Shown here in pieces: positions 8,112 to 17,085 of a stretch of DNA of 64,000 bases. This stretch comes from Sulfopaludibacter sp035606355. GTDB lineage: Bacteria > Acidobacteriota > Terriglobia > Bryobacterales > Bryobacteraceae. The position numbers were made by a program, and so were the translations under genes. Positions within the stretch are counted from its first letter, which is position 1, and each line of letters opens with the position of its first letter. Below the pieces are notes generated by a model that saw only the letters and a program-made list of their open reading frames with translations, did no database searches and was not told the DNA's origin. The stretch is taken from assembly GCA_035606355.1 (NCBI GenBank), contig DATNFO010000061.1, positions 124,001 to 188,000 of the forward strand, in the 5' to 3' direction.

Positions 8112-8513
8112 ATGATGAAAGCCAGAATTCCGATTTGTGCCGCTCTGGTGCTCGGCGCACTCTCGCTCGCATGGGGCCAAGCCAGCCGGCAGGAGTCCCC
8201 TTTCGCCTGCAACCGTGCGGCTCTGACAGCCGCCGACCGGAAGCGTCATTTTGATGAACTCGGTCCCGCGCTGCGGGCTGCGGTAATGAACGTCCGCGAA
8301 CTGCCGGATGGCTACGAATTCCAGTTTCCGGCCGACAGCGTAAGTTTCCGTCGCGTCGCCGAATGGGCCGCAGGTGAACATCTCTGTTGTCCTTTCTTCG
8401 ATATCGAGTTGCGGCAGCAGCGCGAAAACGGCTCCTTCTGGATGCGCTTATCCGGCCGTTCCGGCGTCAAGCAATTTATCCTGGCGGATTTCGCCAAGTG
8501 GATGAACAAGTAA
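8112..8513 (+). CDS. Hypothetical exported protein linked to a MerR regulator
   Basis: 133 aa with a signal peptide (residues 1-22, ending AWGQA). The mature part contains LTAADRKRHFDELGPALRAAV, RELPDGYEFQFPAD, HLCCPFFDIELRQQ and FWMRLSGRSGVKQFILADF. I recall similar proteins, usually without a signal peptide, next to MerR-type metal regulators; the paired cysteines in LCCPF might bind a metal (inference). It is followed 73 bases later by a MerR regulator on the same strand. The ATG follows the -10 box by 6 bases, so the transcript is probably leaderless. Confidence 0.75.
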   Translation: MMKARIPICAALVLGALSLAWGQASRQESPFACNRAALTAADRKRHFDELGPALRAAVMNVRELPDGYEFQFPADSVSFRRVAEWAAGEHLCCPFFDIELRQQRENGSFWMRLSGRSGVKQFILADFAKWMNK

Positions 8514-8586
8514 AAGGGTTCACAGTATGCGGGCGAGCCCGCCAGTGTTCGCCGGCTCCTGTCGTACACTCAAGACAACGGTCGCG

Positions 8587-8973
8587 ATGCCCAGGCTTCT
8601 CACCATCGGCGAGGTCGCGAAACAAGCTGCTTTGCGGCCGTCTGCCATCCGCTTCTACGAGAAGAAGGGCTTGCTGCCGCGTCCACTACGGTCCGGCGGG
8701 CAGCGTCGCTACGATCCGTCTATACTTGCGCGTCTCGCGGTCCTGGAGCGCGCCAAGCATTGCGGGTTCACACTGGAAGAAGTTGGGGAGCTCTTCAGCG
8801 ATAGCGGCAGTCCTTCAGAACGGTGGCAGCGAATCGCGCATAAGAAACTGGCGGAACTGGAGGCGATGGCGGAACGCATCGCGGCAATGCGCGAACTACT
8901 CCATCGTCGGTGCAAGTGCGCCGACCTGGATGAGTGCGGCCGCAAAATAATAGACTCCCAGTCATCTACCTGA
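8587..8973 (+). CDS. MerR-family transcriptional regulator
   Basis: 128 aa from the MPRLLTIGEVAK start; an upstream in-frame ATG at 8527 would add 20 residues with no family resemblance. The N-terminal MerR domain has TIGEVAKQAALRPSAIRFYEKKGLLP and the wing RSGGQRRYD. A coiled-coil dimerisation helix follows (about residues 75-105). The C-terminus HRRCKCADLDEC resembles the Cys-bearing loop of metal- or redox-sensing members. It probably activates the 19-base-spacer promoter upstream of 8112, which would make the pair self-regulated. The exact signal cannot be told from the sequence. Confidence 0.88.
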   Translation: MPRLLTIGEVAKQAALRPSAIRFYEKKGLLPRPLRSGGQRRYDPSILARLAVLERAKHCGFTLEEVGELFSDSGSPSERWQRIAHKKLAELEAMAERIAAMRELLHRRCKCADLDECGRKIIDSQSST

Positions 8974-9034
8974 TCGACAGACCGACGCGCCACTCCGGAG
9001 AAAGGTAGGCCGGGGTGTTCAAGCGCTTAGCGAA

Positions 9035-9062
9035 TCTGACCAAATCCTGACAATTTTCCGAC
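9035..9062 (+). promoter_or_regulatory. Triple direct repeat upstream of the histidine kinase gene
   Basis: TCTGAC (9035), CCTGAC (9046) and TCCGAC (9057) recur every 11 bases, about one helical turn, as expected for tandem OmpR-type response regulator sites. A TATAAT -10 box lies at 9095-9100, 14 bases before the kinase ATG. The same hexamers recur at 11646-11662. Confidence 0.55.
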
Positions 9063-9113
9063 CCGCCGCATACCTCGAGCGAACGGAGAAAGCCTATAAT
9101 CGGTTACTTCACT

Positions 9114-10982
9114 ATGCGGCCGGTGGAATGGCTTCGCCCGCCCAGGCTGGTCCTGACCTTGTTCATTGCGTTGATGGTGTTGTGCGCCCTCGCCCTGGGA
9201 TGGCTTGCCCGGCAGGTATTCGTACAAGACCGTGCTGTGGAAGCGCAACGGCGGCAGGAGCAGTTGGAAAACGCCGCCGATCGCGCCGCGGCGGCGATGG
9301 AGCGAACCCTTGTCAACGATCACGTCGACGTGACCGTAACACTGGGAGGCGAGTTGTCCACCACGCCTACAAGCCGTCTGGCCTACGTGCCAACTGAGCC
9401 GGCATCTGCCCCTGCTTTGCCGGATGCCATAGCCAAAGCCGAAGCTTTCGAGTACTCCGCGCACGACCTGGGCAGAGCGGCTGAGACCTACATGCGGCTG
9501 GCGGAAAACGGTCCGCCACGGCTGCGCGCCGAAGCTCTGGTGCGGTTGGCGCGGGTACTGCGTCGCCAGAAGAGGTGGAGCGATGCCCTCCAGACGTACG
9601 GATCGCTGCAGAAGCTGGGTGATGTACCCGTCGCTGGAATTCCCGCTGGATTGATTGCGGCCGCGGGCCGCTGCGCCGTGCTCGGCGAAATGGCGGACTA
9701 CGAGGCCGCTCGCCGGGAATCGGCCGCCCTATTCGCTCACCTGACTGAGGGGCGGTGGAATCTTACCAAAGCGGTGCTCGAAACCTATCTGGATGAACTA
9801 AAAGCGCTTTCGCCAGACCTTCCTTTGCCAGCGGATTGGAACGAGCGTATGGCGCTGGCCGAGGCGGCGCATTGGGCATTCGCGCAGCCGGCTTCCACCG
9901 GGATCGAGGGCCTTCTCATGGATGGGCAGCCGGTCTCGATCTCGTGGGAAAGACACGGCGGGGCATGGAAAGCACGGCTGACAGGCCCATCCTCGTGGCG
10001 TGCGCTTTGGACGCGCCTGGAGCGGGAGAGTGGCGCCGCGTTGGAAGTGACCGATTCCGCGGGACAGGTGGTTCACGGGAAGCCGCTCGCCGGAACGCTT
10101 TCGGTGATCCGCACGGCTGCACTCACCGGACTTCCGTGGAGCCTGACCACCACTATGCCCGGCGGGGCCGCACGTTCCGAGCCCTGGACGACGCGGCGCC
10201 GCCTACTCATCGCCGGGATTCTGGTTTTCGCGCTGCTGGTCTGCTCCGGCAGTTGGCTGATCGTGCGGGCCCTCAATCGCGAGTTCGCCGTCGCGCAGCT
10301 GCAATCCGATTTTGTCGCGGCCGTGTCGCACGAATTTCGGACGCCGCTCACCTCCATTCGCCAACTCACGGAGATGCTGGCGCGGGGCCGTATGCCGAAC
10401 GAGCAACATAAACAGCGGGCTTATGAACTGATGCTGGGAGAGAGCGACCGCCTGCGCCGGCTGGTGGATGCGCTGCTCGACCTGCGCCGTATGCAGGCGC
10501 GGCAGTACGAGTTTCGTTCCGAGAAACTCGAAGCCGCCGAATGGAGCCGTGCAGTGGCCGAGGAGTTTCAGGGAACGGTGAGAGAAAGCGGTTACCTGGT
10601 GGAATTTCGTGCGCCCGATGAGCCCCTGCCGATTCGGGGGGATCGGGAAGCCTTGGGAGGCGCGCTGTGGAATCTGCTCGACAACGCGGTGAAGTATTCG
10701 CCCGCTGCGAAGCAGGTTGAGGTGTCGGTCTCCTCTCGAAACGGTAGAGTTGAAGTGCAGGTGCGCGACTATGGCAGCGGTATCGCCAAAGAGGATTTGA
10801 AGCACGTCTTCGCCCGTTTTTATCGCGGCGCGAATGCCAGGCGGGACGGCGCCGGGGGCACGGGCATCGGGTTGGCTACGGTGAAGGAGATTGTCGAAGC
10901 GCACGGAGGAACCGTGCTCGTGCGCAGCGAGGTTGGGTCAGGTAGCGAGTTCACAATGGTACTGCCATGCGACGAATCCTGA
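9114..10982 (+). CDS. Sensor histidine kinase
   Basis: 622 aa. One membrane helix near residues 12-34, a large extracytoplasmic part with a TPR-like helical section (about 115-240), a second helix at about 363-385, and then the kinase core. The H-box is FVAAVSHEFRTPLTSIRQL with His406 as phosphorylation site; the N-box is LWNLLDNAVKYSP; the G boxes are VRDYGSGIAKEDL and GGTGIGLATVKEI. No HAMP domain is obvious, so helix 2 feeds directly into the dimerisation domain. It overlaps the response regulator gene by 16 bases, which is its cognate partner. The direct repeats upstream suggest feedback by that regulator. Confidence 0.93.
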   Translation: MRPVEWLRPPRLVLTLFIALMVLCALALGWLARQVFVQDRAVEAQRRQEQLENAADRAAAAMERTLVNDHVDVTVTLGGELSTTPTSRLAYVPTEPASAPALPDAIAKAEAFEYSAHDLGRAAETYMRLAENGPPRLRAEALVRLARVLRRQKRWSDALQTYGSLQKLGDVPVAGIPAGLIAAAGRCAVLGEMADYEAARRESAALFAHLTEGRWNLTKAVLETYLDELKALSPDLPLPADWNERMALAEAAHWAFAQPASTGIEGLLMDGQPVSISWERHGGAWKARLTGPSSWRALWTRLERESGAALEVTDSAGQVVHGKPLAGTLSVIRTAALTGLPWSLTTTMPGGAARSEPWTTRRRLLIAGILVFALLVCSGSWLIVRALNREFAVAQLQSDFVAAVSHEFRTPLTSIRQLTEMLARGRMPNEQHKQRAYELMLGESDRLRRLVDALLDLRRMQARQYEFRSEKLEAAEWSRAVAEEFQGTVRESGYLVEFRAPDEPLPIRGDREALGGALWNLLDNAVKYSPAAKQVEVSVSSRNGRVEVQVRDYGSGIAKEDLKHVFARFYRGANARRDGAGGTGIGLATVKEIVEAHGGTVLVRSEVGSGSEFTMVLPCDES

Positions 10983-11644
10983 TTGTTGAGGACGAGCCGG
11001 CGATCTCGTTCGGGCTGGAAACCGACCTCAAGCAAGACGACTACGATGTCGAGGTAGTGGCCGACGGCGAATCCGCCGTGCGTCTGGGGCGCGAAGGCGA
11101 CTTCGACCTGATTCTGCTCGACGTGATGTTGCCGAAAAAAGACGGCTTTCAAGTATGCCGCGAATTGCGCCGGGCCGGCATACGGACGCCGGTGCTCATG
11201 TTAACGGCAAGGAGCCAGGAACTGGAAAAGGTGATGGGTCTGGACCTCGGCGCCGACGACTACGTCACCAAGCCGTTCAGCCCGATCGAGCTGCGCGCGC
11301 GCATCCGCGCGCTGTTGCGGCGCGACGCCGTGGGGGAGCCGCAAGAACAGCACGCCTTTGGCGACGTTGAGGTGGACTTCAGACGGGGAGAGGTGCGCCG
11401 AGCGGGCTCTGCGGTGCCGTTGACGCCGCTGGAGTTCAAACTGCTGGCCGTGTTCGTGAAGAACCGCGGACGGGTTCTCACACGCGAGCGACTGGTCAAC
11501 CTGGCGTGGGGGGTCGGGACGTTCGTCTCCGAGCGGGGGGTGGATAACTACATCGTGGCGCTCCGCAGGAAGCTGGAACCCGATCCGACCTCGCCGCGTT
11601 TCCTGATCAACGTGCGAGGGCAGGGCTACCGTTTCGATGGATGA
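10967..11644 (+). CDS. OmpR/PhoB-type response regulator
   Basis: 225 aa. The receiver domain (about 1-115) has the acidic pair EDE at 8-10, phosphoacceptor Asp52 (LILLDVMLP), LTARS and DDYVTKPFSP. The C-terminal winged helix (about 130-225) has LTPLEFKLLAVFVKNRGRVLTRERL and the typical ending RFLINVRGQGYRF. It is translationally coupled to the kinase. Probable sites are the 11-bp direct repeats before the kinase gene and just after this gene, in front of the PD40 protein. Confidence 0.95.
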   Translation: MRRILIVEDEPAISFGLETDLKQDDYDVEVVADGESAVRLGREGDFDLILLDVMLPKKDGFQVCRELRRAGIRTPVLMLTARSQELEKVMGLDLGADDYVTKPFSPIELRARIRALLRRDAVGEPQEQHAFGDVEVDFRRGEVRRAGSAVPLTPLEFKLLAVFVKNRGRVLTRERLVNLAWGVGTFVSERGVDNYIVALRRKLEPDPTSPRFLINVRGQGYRFDG

Positions 11645-11645
11645 T

Positions 11646-11674
11646 CTTGACCGGATCCTGACCAAACGGCGGAC
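11646..11674 (+). promoter_or_regulatory. Direct-repeat box before the PD40 protein, matching the kinase promoter
   Basis: CTTGAC (11646-11651) and CCTGAC (11657-11662) are 11 bases apart, with a weaker CGGAC at 11670-11674. They match the repeats at 9035-9062 in motif and spacing. The placement directly between the regulator gene and the next gene suggests that the downstream gene is a target. Confidence 0.5.
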
Positions 11675-11722
11675 GGTCTCCCCACATTCGCCGGGCATGA
11701 TGCCGTCATGGAGGTTTTACCG

Positions 11723-13750
11723 ATGACGCGAATCATACTGGCGACCCTGATGGCGTGCTCCCTCGCGGCTCCATTGCCCGCGCAGAAGTCCGGTCCTGAA
11801 ACACTGCTGCAGACCGCAATCAAACGGGAAGTTGTGGACGGCAATTTGGCCGGAGCGATCGACGCTTACAAGAAGGCTCTGGCCGGGGCCAAGGGGAACC
11901 GCGCCGTAGCGGCGATGGCATTGGTGCGTATGGCGGGGTGTTATCGCAAAATGGGCGACGCGCAGGCTCAAAAGCTATACGAAGAGGTCATGAAGGATTA
12001 CGCCGACCAGAAGGAAGCGGTGGTATTGGCCGAGGCCGCGATGGGCACAGTGTCAGCCGCCGCCGGACCTACACGCAAGCTTGTGTGTGCCGGCTCCGAC
12101 TGCCAGGGCCTTCTCTCGCCTGACGGAAAGTCCATTCTCCGGTACGCAGGACCGTTGGAAGTGATGGACGTGGCAACCCACAAAACCAGGGAGTTGTTGG
12201 AGACGACCCCCGGAACGAACCAGTGTTGCCGCAGATTCTCTCCCGATGGTTCGCGCATCGTCTTCACGGAGCGGCGTCCGGGAACTCCTCCAGCCCTGGG
12301 CGGGGTGATCAACCTCATCAATTCGGATGGTACGGGCCATCGGACGCTCTATCGCGGAGGGTTCGCGATGGCATGGTCGGGCGACGGCAAACGGCTGCTG
12401 GTTGGTAAGAATCCCGATGGCAAGCCTCGCAATTTTGTGGCGCTCCTTTGGGTGGATGCGGCCACCGGCGCGGCACAAGAACTTCCAACCGCGCACTTCA
12501 ATCTGGATGTCGCCGCGGTATCGCCGGACGGCCGGTATGTTGCATTCAATGCCGGTGAGAACAAGGAGGCGGAGGAGAATGTCTACTTGATGGCCCGCGA
12601 CGGCTCCGGAGAGACCGTGCTTGCGCCCAGCGGCGCCTATCAGGAGCCGGTGGGATGGACGCCCGACAGCAAGTATCTGCTTTACAGCCAGTACTACCAT
12701 ACTTCCGCGCGATTGTGGGCAATTGCGGTGGTAAATGGGAAGCCGCAGGGCTCGCCCATCGATTTGCACGCGCAACTCGACAAGACAGACTTCGGGATGC
12801 TGCCATCGGGAGCCGTTTACTATCACTCGCAGGCGCCCGACGCCGATATCTACACGGTCGCGCTGGATGCTGCCACTGGCCGACTCGGTTCCGCGCCTGT
12901 CCTGGTGCCGCTGGCCCGTACCGGCACGAACTCCTTGCCGCGCTGGGCTCCCGACTCGCGGCGGGTGGCTTATCAAACGGCGCATAACGCGACTGTAAAT
13001 GGGCGCATCACGGAGATCCGCGAACTTTCGATTTATTCGTTCGAAACCGCCGAGGAAAAGCACCTGGCGGAGCAACCCAGACTTGCGTTTCCGGCATACT
13101 GCTGGAGCGGCGACGGCAAATCGCTGCTCCTCAATACCATGGATAGCCAGAATCAGCCCGCCGCCGCGCGCTACGAGCTTGCCGACAGCCGGATAAGCCC
13201 GATTTTCGCGGGAGTGCCGGGGTTCTCGATTCGATCCTGCTCCGGCGACGCGGTTGCGGGATTCACGCCCTCCGGCACGGAAGCCAAGATCGAAGTGCGC
13301 AGCTTGTCGAACGGGTCGGCCAGGCAGATCGATACGATAGCGACGAATGCCGCCAGGATGGTCACTCCGCTCATCTCGCACGATGGGCGCAGCGTCGCCT
13401 ATTTCGCTTCCTCCGCCGCAGGGACAGTCTTGCGCGTTGTACCGGCCGGCGGCGGCCCTGCACGCGACATCGTGACTTTAGACCCTCAAGCGTCAATTCC
13501 GGAAGGTTGGTCGCTGGCATGGTCCGCGGACGACCGCTTCATTTACTTCCTACAGAAGTCGGCACGCCTGACGCAACTGTTCCGCATTGCCGCGACCGGC
13601 GGAACTCCCGAGAGTTTGGGATTGTCGGGCGAAGAGTTGAGCTCGATCAATACTTCGCCGGACGGTAAGCAGATCGCATTCGTGAGAGGCAGGCTGAACC
13701 GGCAGGAGTTGTGGGAGTTGGAGAATTATCTGCCTCCGGCGAAGAGGTAA
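11723..13750 (+). CDS. Secreted TPR plus PD40/TolB-like beta-propeller protein
   Basis: 675 aa. The second ATG is chosen because GGAGG sits 8 bases before it. A signal peptide (1-21, LAAPLPAQ) is followed by a helical TPR-like section (about 25-110: AIDAYKKALAGAKGN, YEEVMKDYADQKEAV). The rest is a propeller of repeated PD40 blades: SPDGSRIVFTERR, SPDGRYVAFNAG, TPDSKYLLYSQ, APDSRRVAYQ, SHDGRSVAYFAS and SPDGKQIAFVRG. No enzymatic domain is visible; the role may be scaffolding or sensing in the periplasm. The shared direct-repeat box suggests control by the adjacent two-component system. Confidence 0.85.
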   Translation: MTRIILATLMACSLAAPLPAQKSGPETLLQTAIKREVVDGNLAGAIDAYKKALAGAKGNRAVAAMALVRMAGCYRKMGDAQAQKLYEEVMKDYADQKEAVVLAEAAMGTVSAAAGPTRKLVCAGSDCQGLLSPDGKSILRYAGPLEVMDVATHKTRELLETTPGTNQCCRRFSPDGSRIVFTERRPGTPPALGGVINLINSDGTGHRTLYRGGFAMAWSGDGKRLLVGKNPDGKPRNFVALLWVDAATGAAQELPTAHFNLDVAAVSPDGRYVAFNAGENKEAEENVYLMARDGSGETVLAPSGAYQEPVGWTPDSKYLLYSQYYHTSARLWAIAVVNGKPQGSPIDLHAQLDKTDFGMLPSGAVYYHSQAPDADIYTVALDAATGRLGSAPVLVPLARTGTNSLPRWAPDSRRVAYQTAHNATVNGRITEIRELSIYSFETAEEKHLAEQPRLAFPAYCWSGDGKSLLLNTMDSQNQPAAARYELADSRISPIFAGVPGFSIRSCSGDAVAGFTPSGTEAKIEVRSLSNGSARQIDTIATNAARMVTPLISHDGRSVAYFASSAAGTVLRVVPAGGGPARDIVTLDPQASIPEGWSLAWSADDRFIYFLQKSARLTQLFRIAATGGTPESLGLSGEELSSINTSPDGKQIAFVRGRLNRQELWELENYLPPAKR

Positions 13751-13832
13751 TTGGAGTCTGCGGGAGATCGTCGGGCGTGATACGGCCAGATGCTGCGACG
13801 CTGGTACAGCCGTTCGCAGTACGCTGGGAAGC

Positions 13833-14402
13833 ATGAGTCGTTTGTGGGTCACTTTGGCGCTTGTGACATCCGTCCGATGCGTAGCTCAGGGCCCCACCGT
13901 CTCGCAGAGCATGTGGGACGCTGCTGTTCGACAGGTCGTTCGCCTGAAGCCTGCGGCGTTTCCTGAGCTCCCCAAGAACCTGGTGGCGGCGCTTCAGCGG
14001 CGGGGCTGCACAATTCCTCAAGTGCCGATGATCGATGGTCGTCATAACGTCATCAAAGGCGAATTCTCGAAACCCGGACAGGCGGATTGGGCGGCGCTCT
14101 GTTCGGCCGGCGGGGTTTCTTCCGTTCTCGTGTTCTGGAACGGCTCCGAAACGAACCCGGCCGAGATCGCGAAAAGAAACGATGTGGATCGTCTCCAGAG
14201 TTGGGGAGGCGACAGGATCGTCTACTCGTCCGCGATCGCCCCGGTTGGCCGTGGATACATCCTGGAGCACTATAGAGCCTATGGTGGAGAAAAGCCGCCA
14301 GCAATCGATCACGAGGGCATTCACGATCTGTTTTACGGAAAAGCGTCAGAGGTGCTCTACTTCTACCGAGGAAGGTGGCTCCATCTCACTGGAGCGGATT
14401 GA
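13833..14402 (+). CDS. Hypothetical secreted protein (189 aa)
   Basis: A signal peptide is likely at residues 1-19 (MSRLWVTLALVTSVRCVAQ). The mature part includes LPKNLVAALQRRGCTIPQVP and GQADWAALCSAGGVSSVLVFWNG, a pattern I associate with secreted proteins of unknown function in Acidobacteriota. The two cysteines might form a disulphide. It lies 57 bases before an amidohydrolase gene on the same strand and could be co-transcribed with it. Confidence 0.75.
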   Translation: MSRLWVTLALVTSVRCVAQGPTVSQSMWDAAVRQVVRLKPAAFPELPKNLVAALQRRGCTIPQVPMIDGRHNVIKGEFSKPGQADWAALCSAGGVSSVLVFWNGSETNPAEIAKRNDVDRLQSWGGDRIVYSSAIAPVGRGYILEHYRAYGGEKPPAIDHEGIHDLFYGKASEVLYFYRGRWLHLTGAD

Positions 14403-14458
14403 GAGAATCTTCGCGAAGGGCGAGCCGAGTCCGAAACTGGTTCAGCTAATCTAAAGCC

Positions 14459-15775
14459 ATGCTCCTGTTGGCCGCGCTGGTCCTGAACCACGTTTCGGTG
14501 ATCGATGTTGCGCGGGGTGTTGCTGAAGCGGACCGAGCCGTCGAAATCGAAGGCACTCAGATTCACGCTGTTCTGCGAGCGAAAGACTATCGGCCGCCGG
14601 CCGGCATTCAAGTCGTCAATTTGCCCGGGCGCTACCTGATGCCGGGATTCGTGGATATGCATGCGCACGTACTCTTCCCGCCGCTCGGTGAAGATGGCCG
14701 CCCGCTCCCCTCTTTTGATCGTGAGACGGCTCTCGCGTTGCTCCGAACGCTTCTCTTTAATGGGATCACGACGGTACGCGATCCGGGAGATGCGACGGAA
14801 GCCGCTGTCGCGGTTCGCGGCCTCCTGGCGCGTGGTGTGATCGTCGGACCACCCATGCTCACAGCGGGCCGCATCCTCACAACCGCACCGATGGAACACG
14901 CTATTTACGTTACCGTCACCAACGAAAAGGAGGTGCGCGAGGAGGTGGACTGGCAAGCCGATGTGGGAGTCGATTTCATCAAGTTGTACCAGGACCTACC
15001 GCCTCGGTTGGTGCGGGCCGGCATTGACGAAGCACATCGACGGGGTCTCCGGGTGATCGGCCACCTACAATCGACCACCTGGACAGACGCCGCCCGCATG
15101 GGGATCGACTTCATCGCTCACGCCGCATCATGGGCACCGGAATATCTTGCGCCTGCCGCGCGGGCGGCCTATCGTCCCAGCATGTTCGGGCGAGTTTACT
15201 GGTTGGAGCACGTCGACCCGAACTCCCCAGCCGTGCAGGAAATGATCACGGCACTCGTGGAACACCACGTCTCCGTAGACCCGACGCTGATGGCATTCCG
15301 GACGAAGTTTTGGGGCGACGACTTTCGTTACACGAACAATCCCCTGCGGGGTGAAGCGCCACCGAAACTCTGGGCCGGATTCGCGCGGCGGAGCAGCACG
15401 GTTGATTGGACCCCAGAGCAGTATCGCGCCGCGCGAGCACAGTGGCCGAAGTTGCTTGCTCTCGTAAAATTGATGCATGACCGTGGAGTGCTGCTCACAG
15501 TGGGGACCGACACTCCGTTTCCGTGGATCGTTCCCGGCGCCAGCTTTCACGAGGAGCTGCGCCTTCTCGCCAGTGCGGGTATTCCGGTTCCTGCTGTACT
15601 ACGCATGGCCACTCTCAATGCCGCCCAGGCCCTTAAACTGAATATCGGTTCGATCGAGCCCGGTAAGGATGCGGACCTGGTAGTGCTCTCGGCGAATCCC
15701 CTGGAGTCATTGCGGAACACCGAACGCATCGAGATCGTGGTCAAAGCCGGGAAGATCTTTAAGCCCGAACGTTAG
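14459..15775 (+). CDS. Amidohydrolase-superfamily metal-dependent hydrolase
   Basis: 438 aa. It has the amidohydrolase TIM-barrel signatures: PGFVDMHAHVL (metal ligands His68 and His70), DFIKLYQDLP (candidate carboxylated Lys), VIGHLQST (His) and VGTDTPFPW (catalytic Asp). The ending LNAAQALKLNIGSIEPGKDADLVVLSANPL is the return of the N-terminal beta-sandwich. It resembles prolidase/imidazolonepropionase-like members (COG1228), but the substrate cannot be assigned. The hydrophobic start (MLLLAALVLNHVSVIDV) is part of the fold rather than a clear signal peptide. Confidence 0.9.
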   Translation: MLLLAALVLNHVSVIDVARGVAEADRAVEIEGTQIHAVLRAKDYRPPAGIQVVNLPGRYLMPGFVDMHAHVLFPPLGEDGRPLPSFDRETALALLRTLLFNGITTVRDPGDATEAAVAVRGLLARGVIVGPPMLTAGRILTTAPMEHAIYVTVTNEKEVREEVDWQADVGVDFIKLYQDLPPRLVRAGIDEAHRRGLRVIGHLQSTTWTDAARMGIDFIAHAASWAPEYLAPAARAAYRPSMFGRVYWLEHVDPNSPAVQEMITALVEHHVSVDPTLMAFRTKFWGDDFRYTNNPLRGEAPPKLWAGFARRSSTVDWTPEQYRAARAQWPKLLALVKLMHDRGVLLTVGTDTPFPWIVPGASFHEELRLLASAGIPVPAVLRMATLNAAQALKLNIGSIEPGKDADLVVLSANPLESLRNTERIEIVVKAGKIFKPER

Positions 15776-15849
15776 GGTTGGTTCTACTTCGCTACTTTGC
15801 TATGCTGCTTCTGTTCTTGCGAGCTCTCTAGTTGTTCAGGAGGGAAGTC

Positions 15850-15936
15850 GTGCCGCTCCGACTCAGTGTTCTGCTGGCTGCGTTCGCATCCCTATTCGCA
15901 CAACCTTCGCAAAACTCCGCGGCCCCCGTATGTTAG
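15850..15936 (+). pseudogene. Beheaded gene: ribosome site and signal peptide followed by a stop
   Basis: A strong ribosome site (GGAGGG at about 15839-15844) precedes a GTG start at 15850 that encodes a textbook signal peptide, VPLRLSVLLAAFASLFAQPS, then about eight residues and TAG. Nothing downstream in any frame continues it as a secreted protein. This looks like the 5-prime end of a lost exported-protein gene. The roughly 150 bases from 15937 to the next gene hold nothing recognisable. Confidence 0.5.
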
Positions 15937-16086
15937 CGGTCATCAGAAAACGTAGATTTTTGAATTTTGGCCGCAGCCCCAATTGCACTATTAGCGCGTC
16001 TAATCGTCAAAGTTGGTGCCGGAGAACTCACTTCCGGATGGCGCATCACACGATTTCGCCGGTGCGGTTGGATCCAGGCAGACGGA

Positions 16087-16947
16087 TCACTTGCCGGCAG
16101 CAAGGTCATAGCGATCGCCATTACGAAGCACGACCGGGTTCGCGGTGCGTCTCCCGTCGTATATGCTGACGGTGCCTCGGCCGATGACTTCAGCAAGGTC
16201 ACCCTTGACGATTAGCCCTGTCTCTTCGTCGATCCCGATCCCGAGTTGCCGAGGATACTCTGCGCTGAACTTCACAGCCGCGGCGCTTCCTCGTTTGTCG
16301 AAGTGCGGGAAGACCGCCGCACGCGTCAGAAACCCGAATCCACCACGACCATAGGTCTGTATCAGCCCCCGAATTTCCGGCGTGAACTCGTCGTCCGTCG
16401 CGTCCAACCAGGAAGCCTGGACCATTGCCCCGGCCGACTCCCCACCCACGACGCCGCCACGATCAAGCAGTTCATGGATCGCACGCTCAGTCTTTGTGCC
16501 CAAATAGGAATAGACCATGCGTTCCGGGAAGCCACCAAGAATCCACACACCCGTGGCGCTTCGGAGTGGTTCAACGAAGCGGTCTGAATCGGATGTGGCG
16601 CGGTCGAGCGAGTGCAGTACGGTGACCTCGGCCACGCCGAGGCTCTCCTTCATGCGACGCGCGAGAGAGGTCACCATTCCGGGAGGCCCGGCGTCGCCGA
16701 CGCTCGCCGTCGGAATAACGACAATACGAGACGGGGCTCCCCCGGCGAGCGCCACGAATGCCGACTTGATCGCGGGACTCGGTCCCACGCCGCCTTGAAG
16801 GACAAGGCTGCCGCGGGAAGGGCCATAAGTCAAGGAGTCCTGAGGCTGTGATGCGGACTGACTCACCGCGGATTGAGGGGAGGCATGGACGGCTGAGAAA
16901 ATGACCGCGGCAAGAGCGGTCCATAGGGACCGTCGGCGTCTCTTCAT
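16087..16947 (-). CDS. Peptidase S51/cyanophycinase-like secreted hydrolase
   Basis: 286 aa with a signal peptide (about 1-25, AVHASPQS). The core follows the S51/class I glutamine amidotransferase-like fold: GSLVLQGGVGPSP, RIVVIPTAS, ATGVWILGGFPERMVYSYL, and the nucleophile elbow GGVVGGESAGAMVQ with the catalytic Ser in GES-A-G-A. The motif FLTRAAVFPHFDKRG supplies the probable catalytic His, and LGIGIDEETGLIVKG follows as in cyanophycinases. Export fits an extracellular peptidase; cyanophycin as substrate is uncertain. It stands alone, with degraded DNA on both sides. Confidence 0.85.
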   Translation of the reverse strand: MKRRRRSLWTALAAVIFSAVHASPQSAVSQSASQPQDSLTYGPSRGSLVLQGGVGPSPAIKSAFVALAGGAPSRIVVIPTASVGDAGPPGMVTSLARRMKESLGVAEVTVLHSLDRATSDSDRFVEPLRSATGVWILGGFPERMVYSYLGTKTERAIHELLDRGGVVGGESAGAMVQASWLDATDDEFTPEIRGLIQTYGRGGFGFLTRAAVFPHFDKRGSAAAVKFSAEYPRQLGIGIDEETGLIVKGDLAEVIGRGTVSIYDGRRTANPVVLRNGDRYDLAAGK

Positions 16948-17085
16948 GTGATGGCCTCATTCTCTTGACGGCCAACTGGCGATTAGCGTGGAGCACTTTC
17001 CGGCCCTGCGATCATTCGAGCTTTATTCCGCCCCATAATTATGCGGGTCGCCTCAAGTCGGTGTCGTATCGCCGAGTATGAAGGG

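Noticed and set aside
12053..13381. 442-codon minus-strand frame inside the PD40 protein gene
   Set aside because: The plus strand has a clear ribosome site, signal peptide and repeated PD40 blades; the reverse frame has none.
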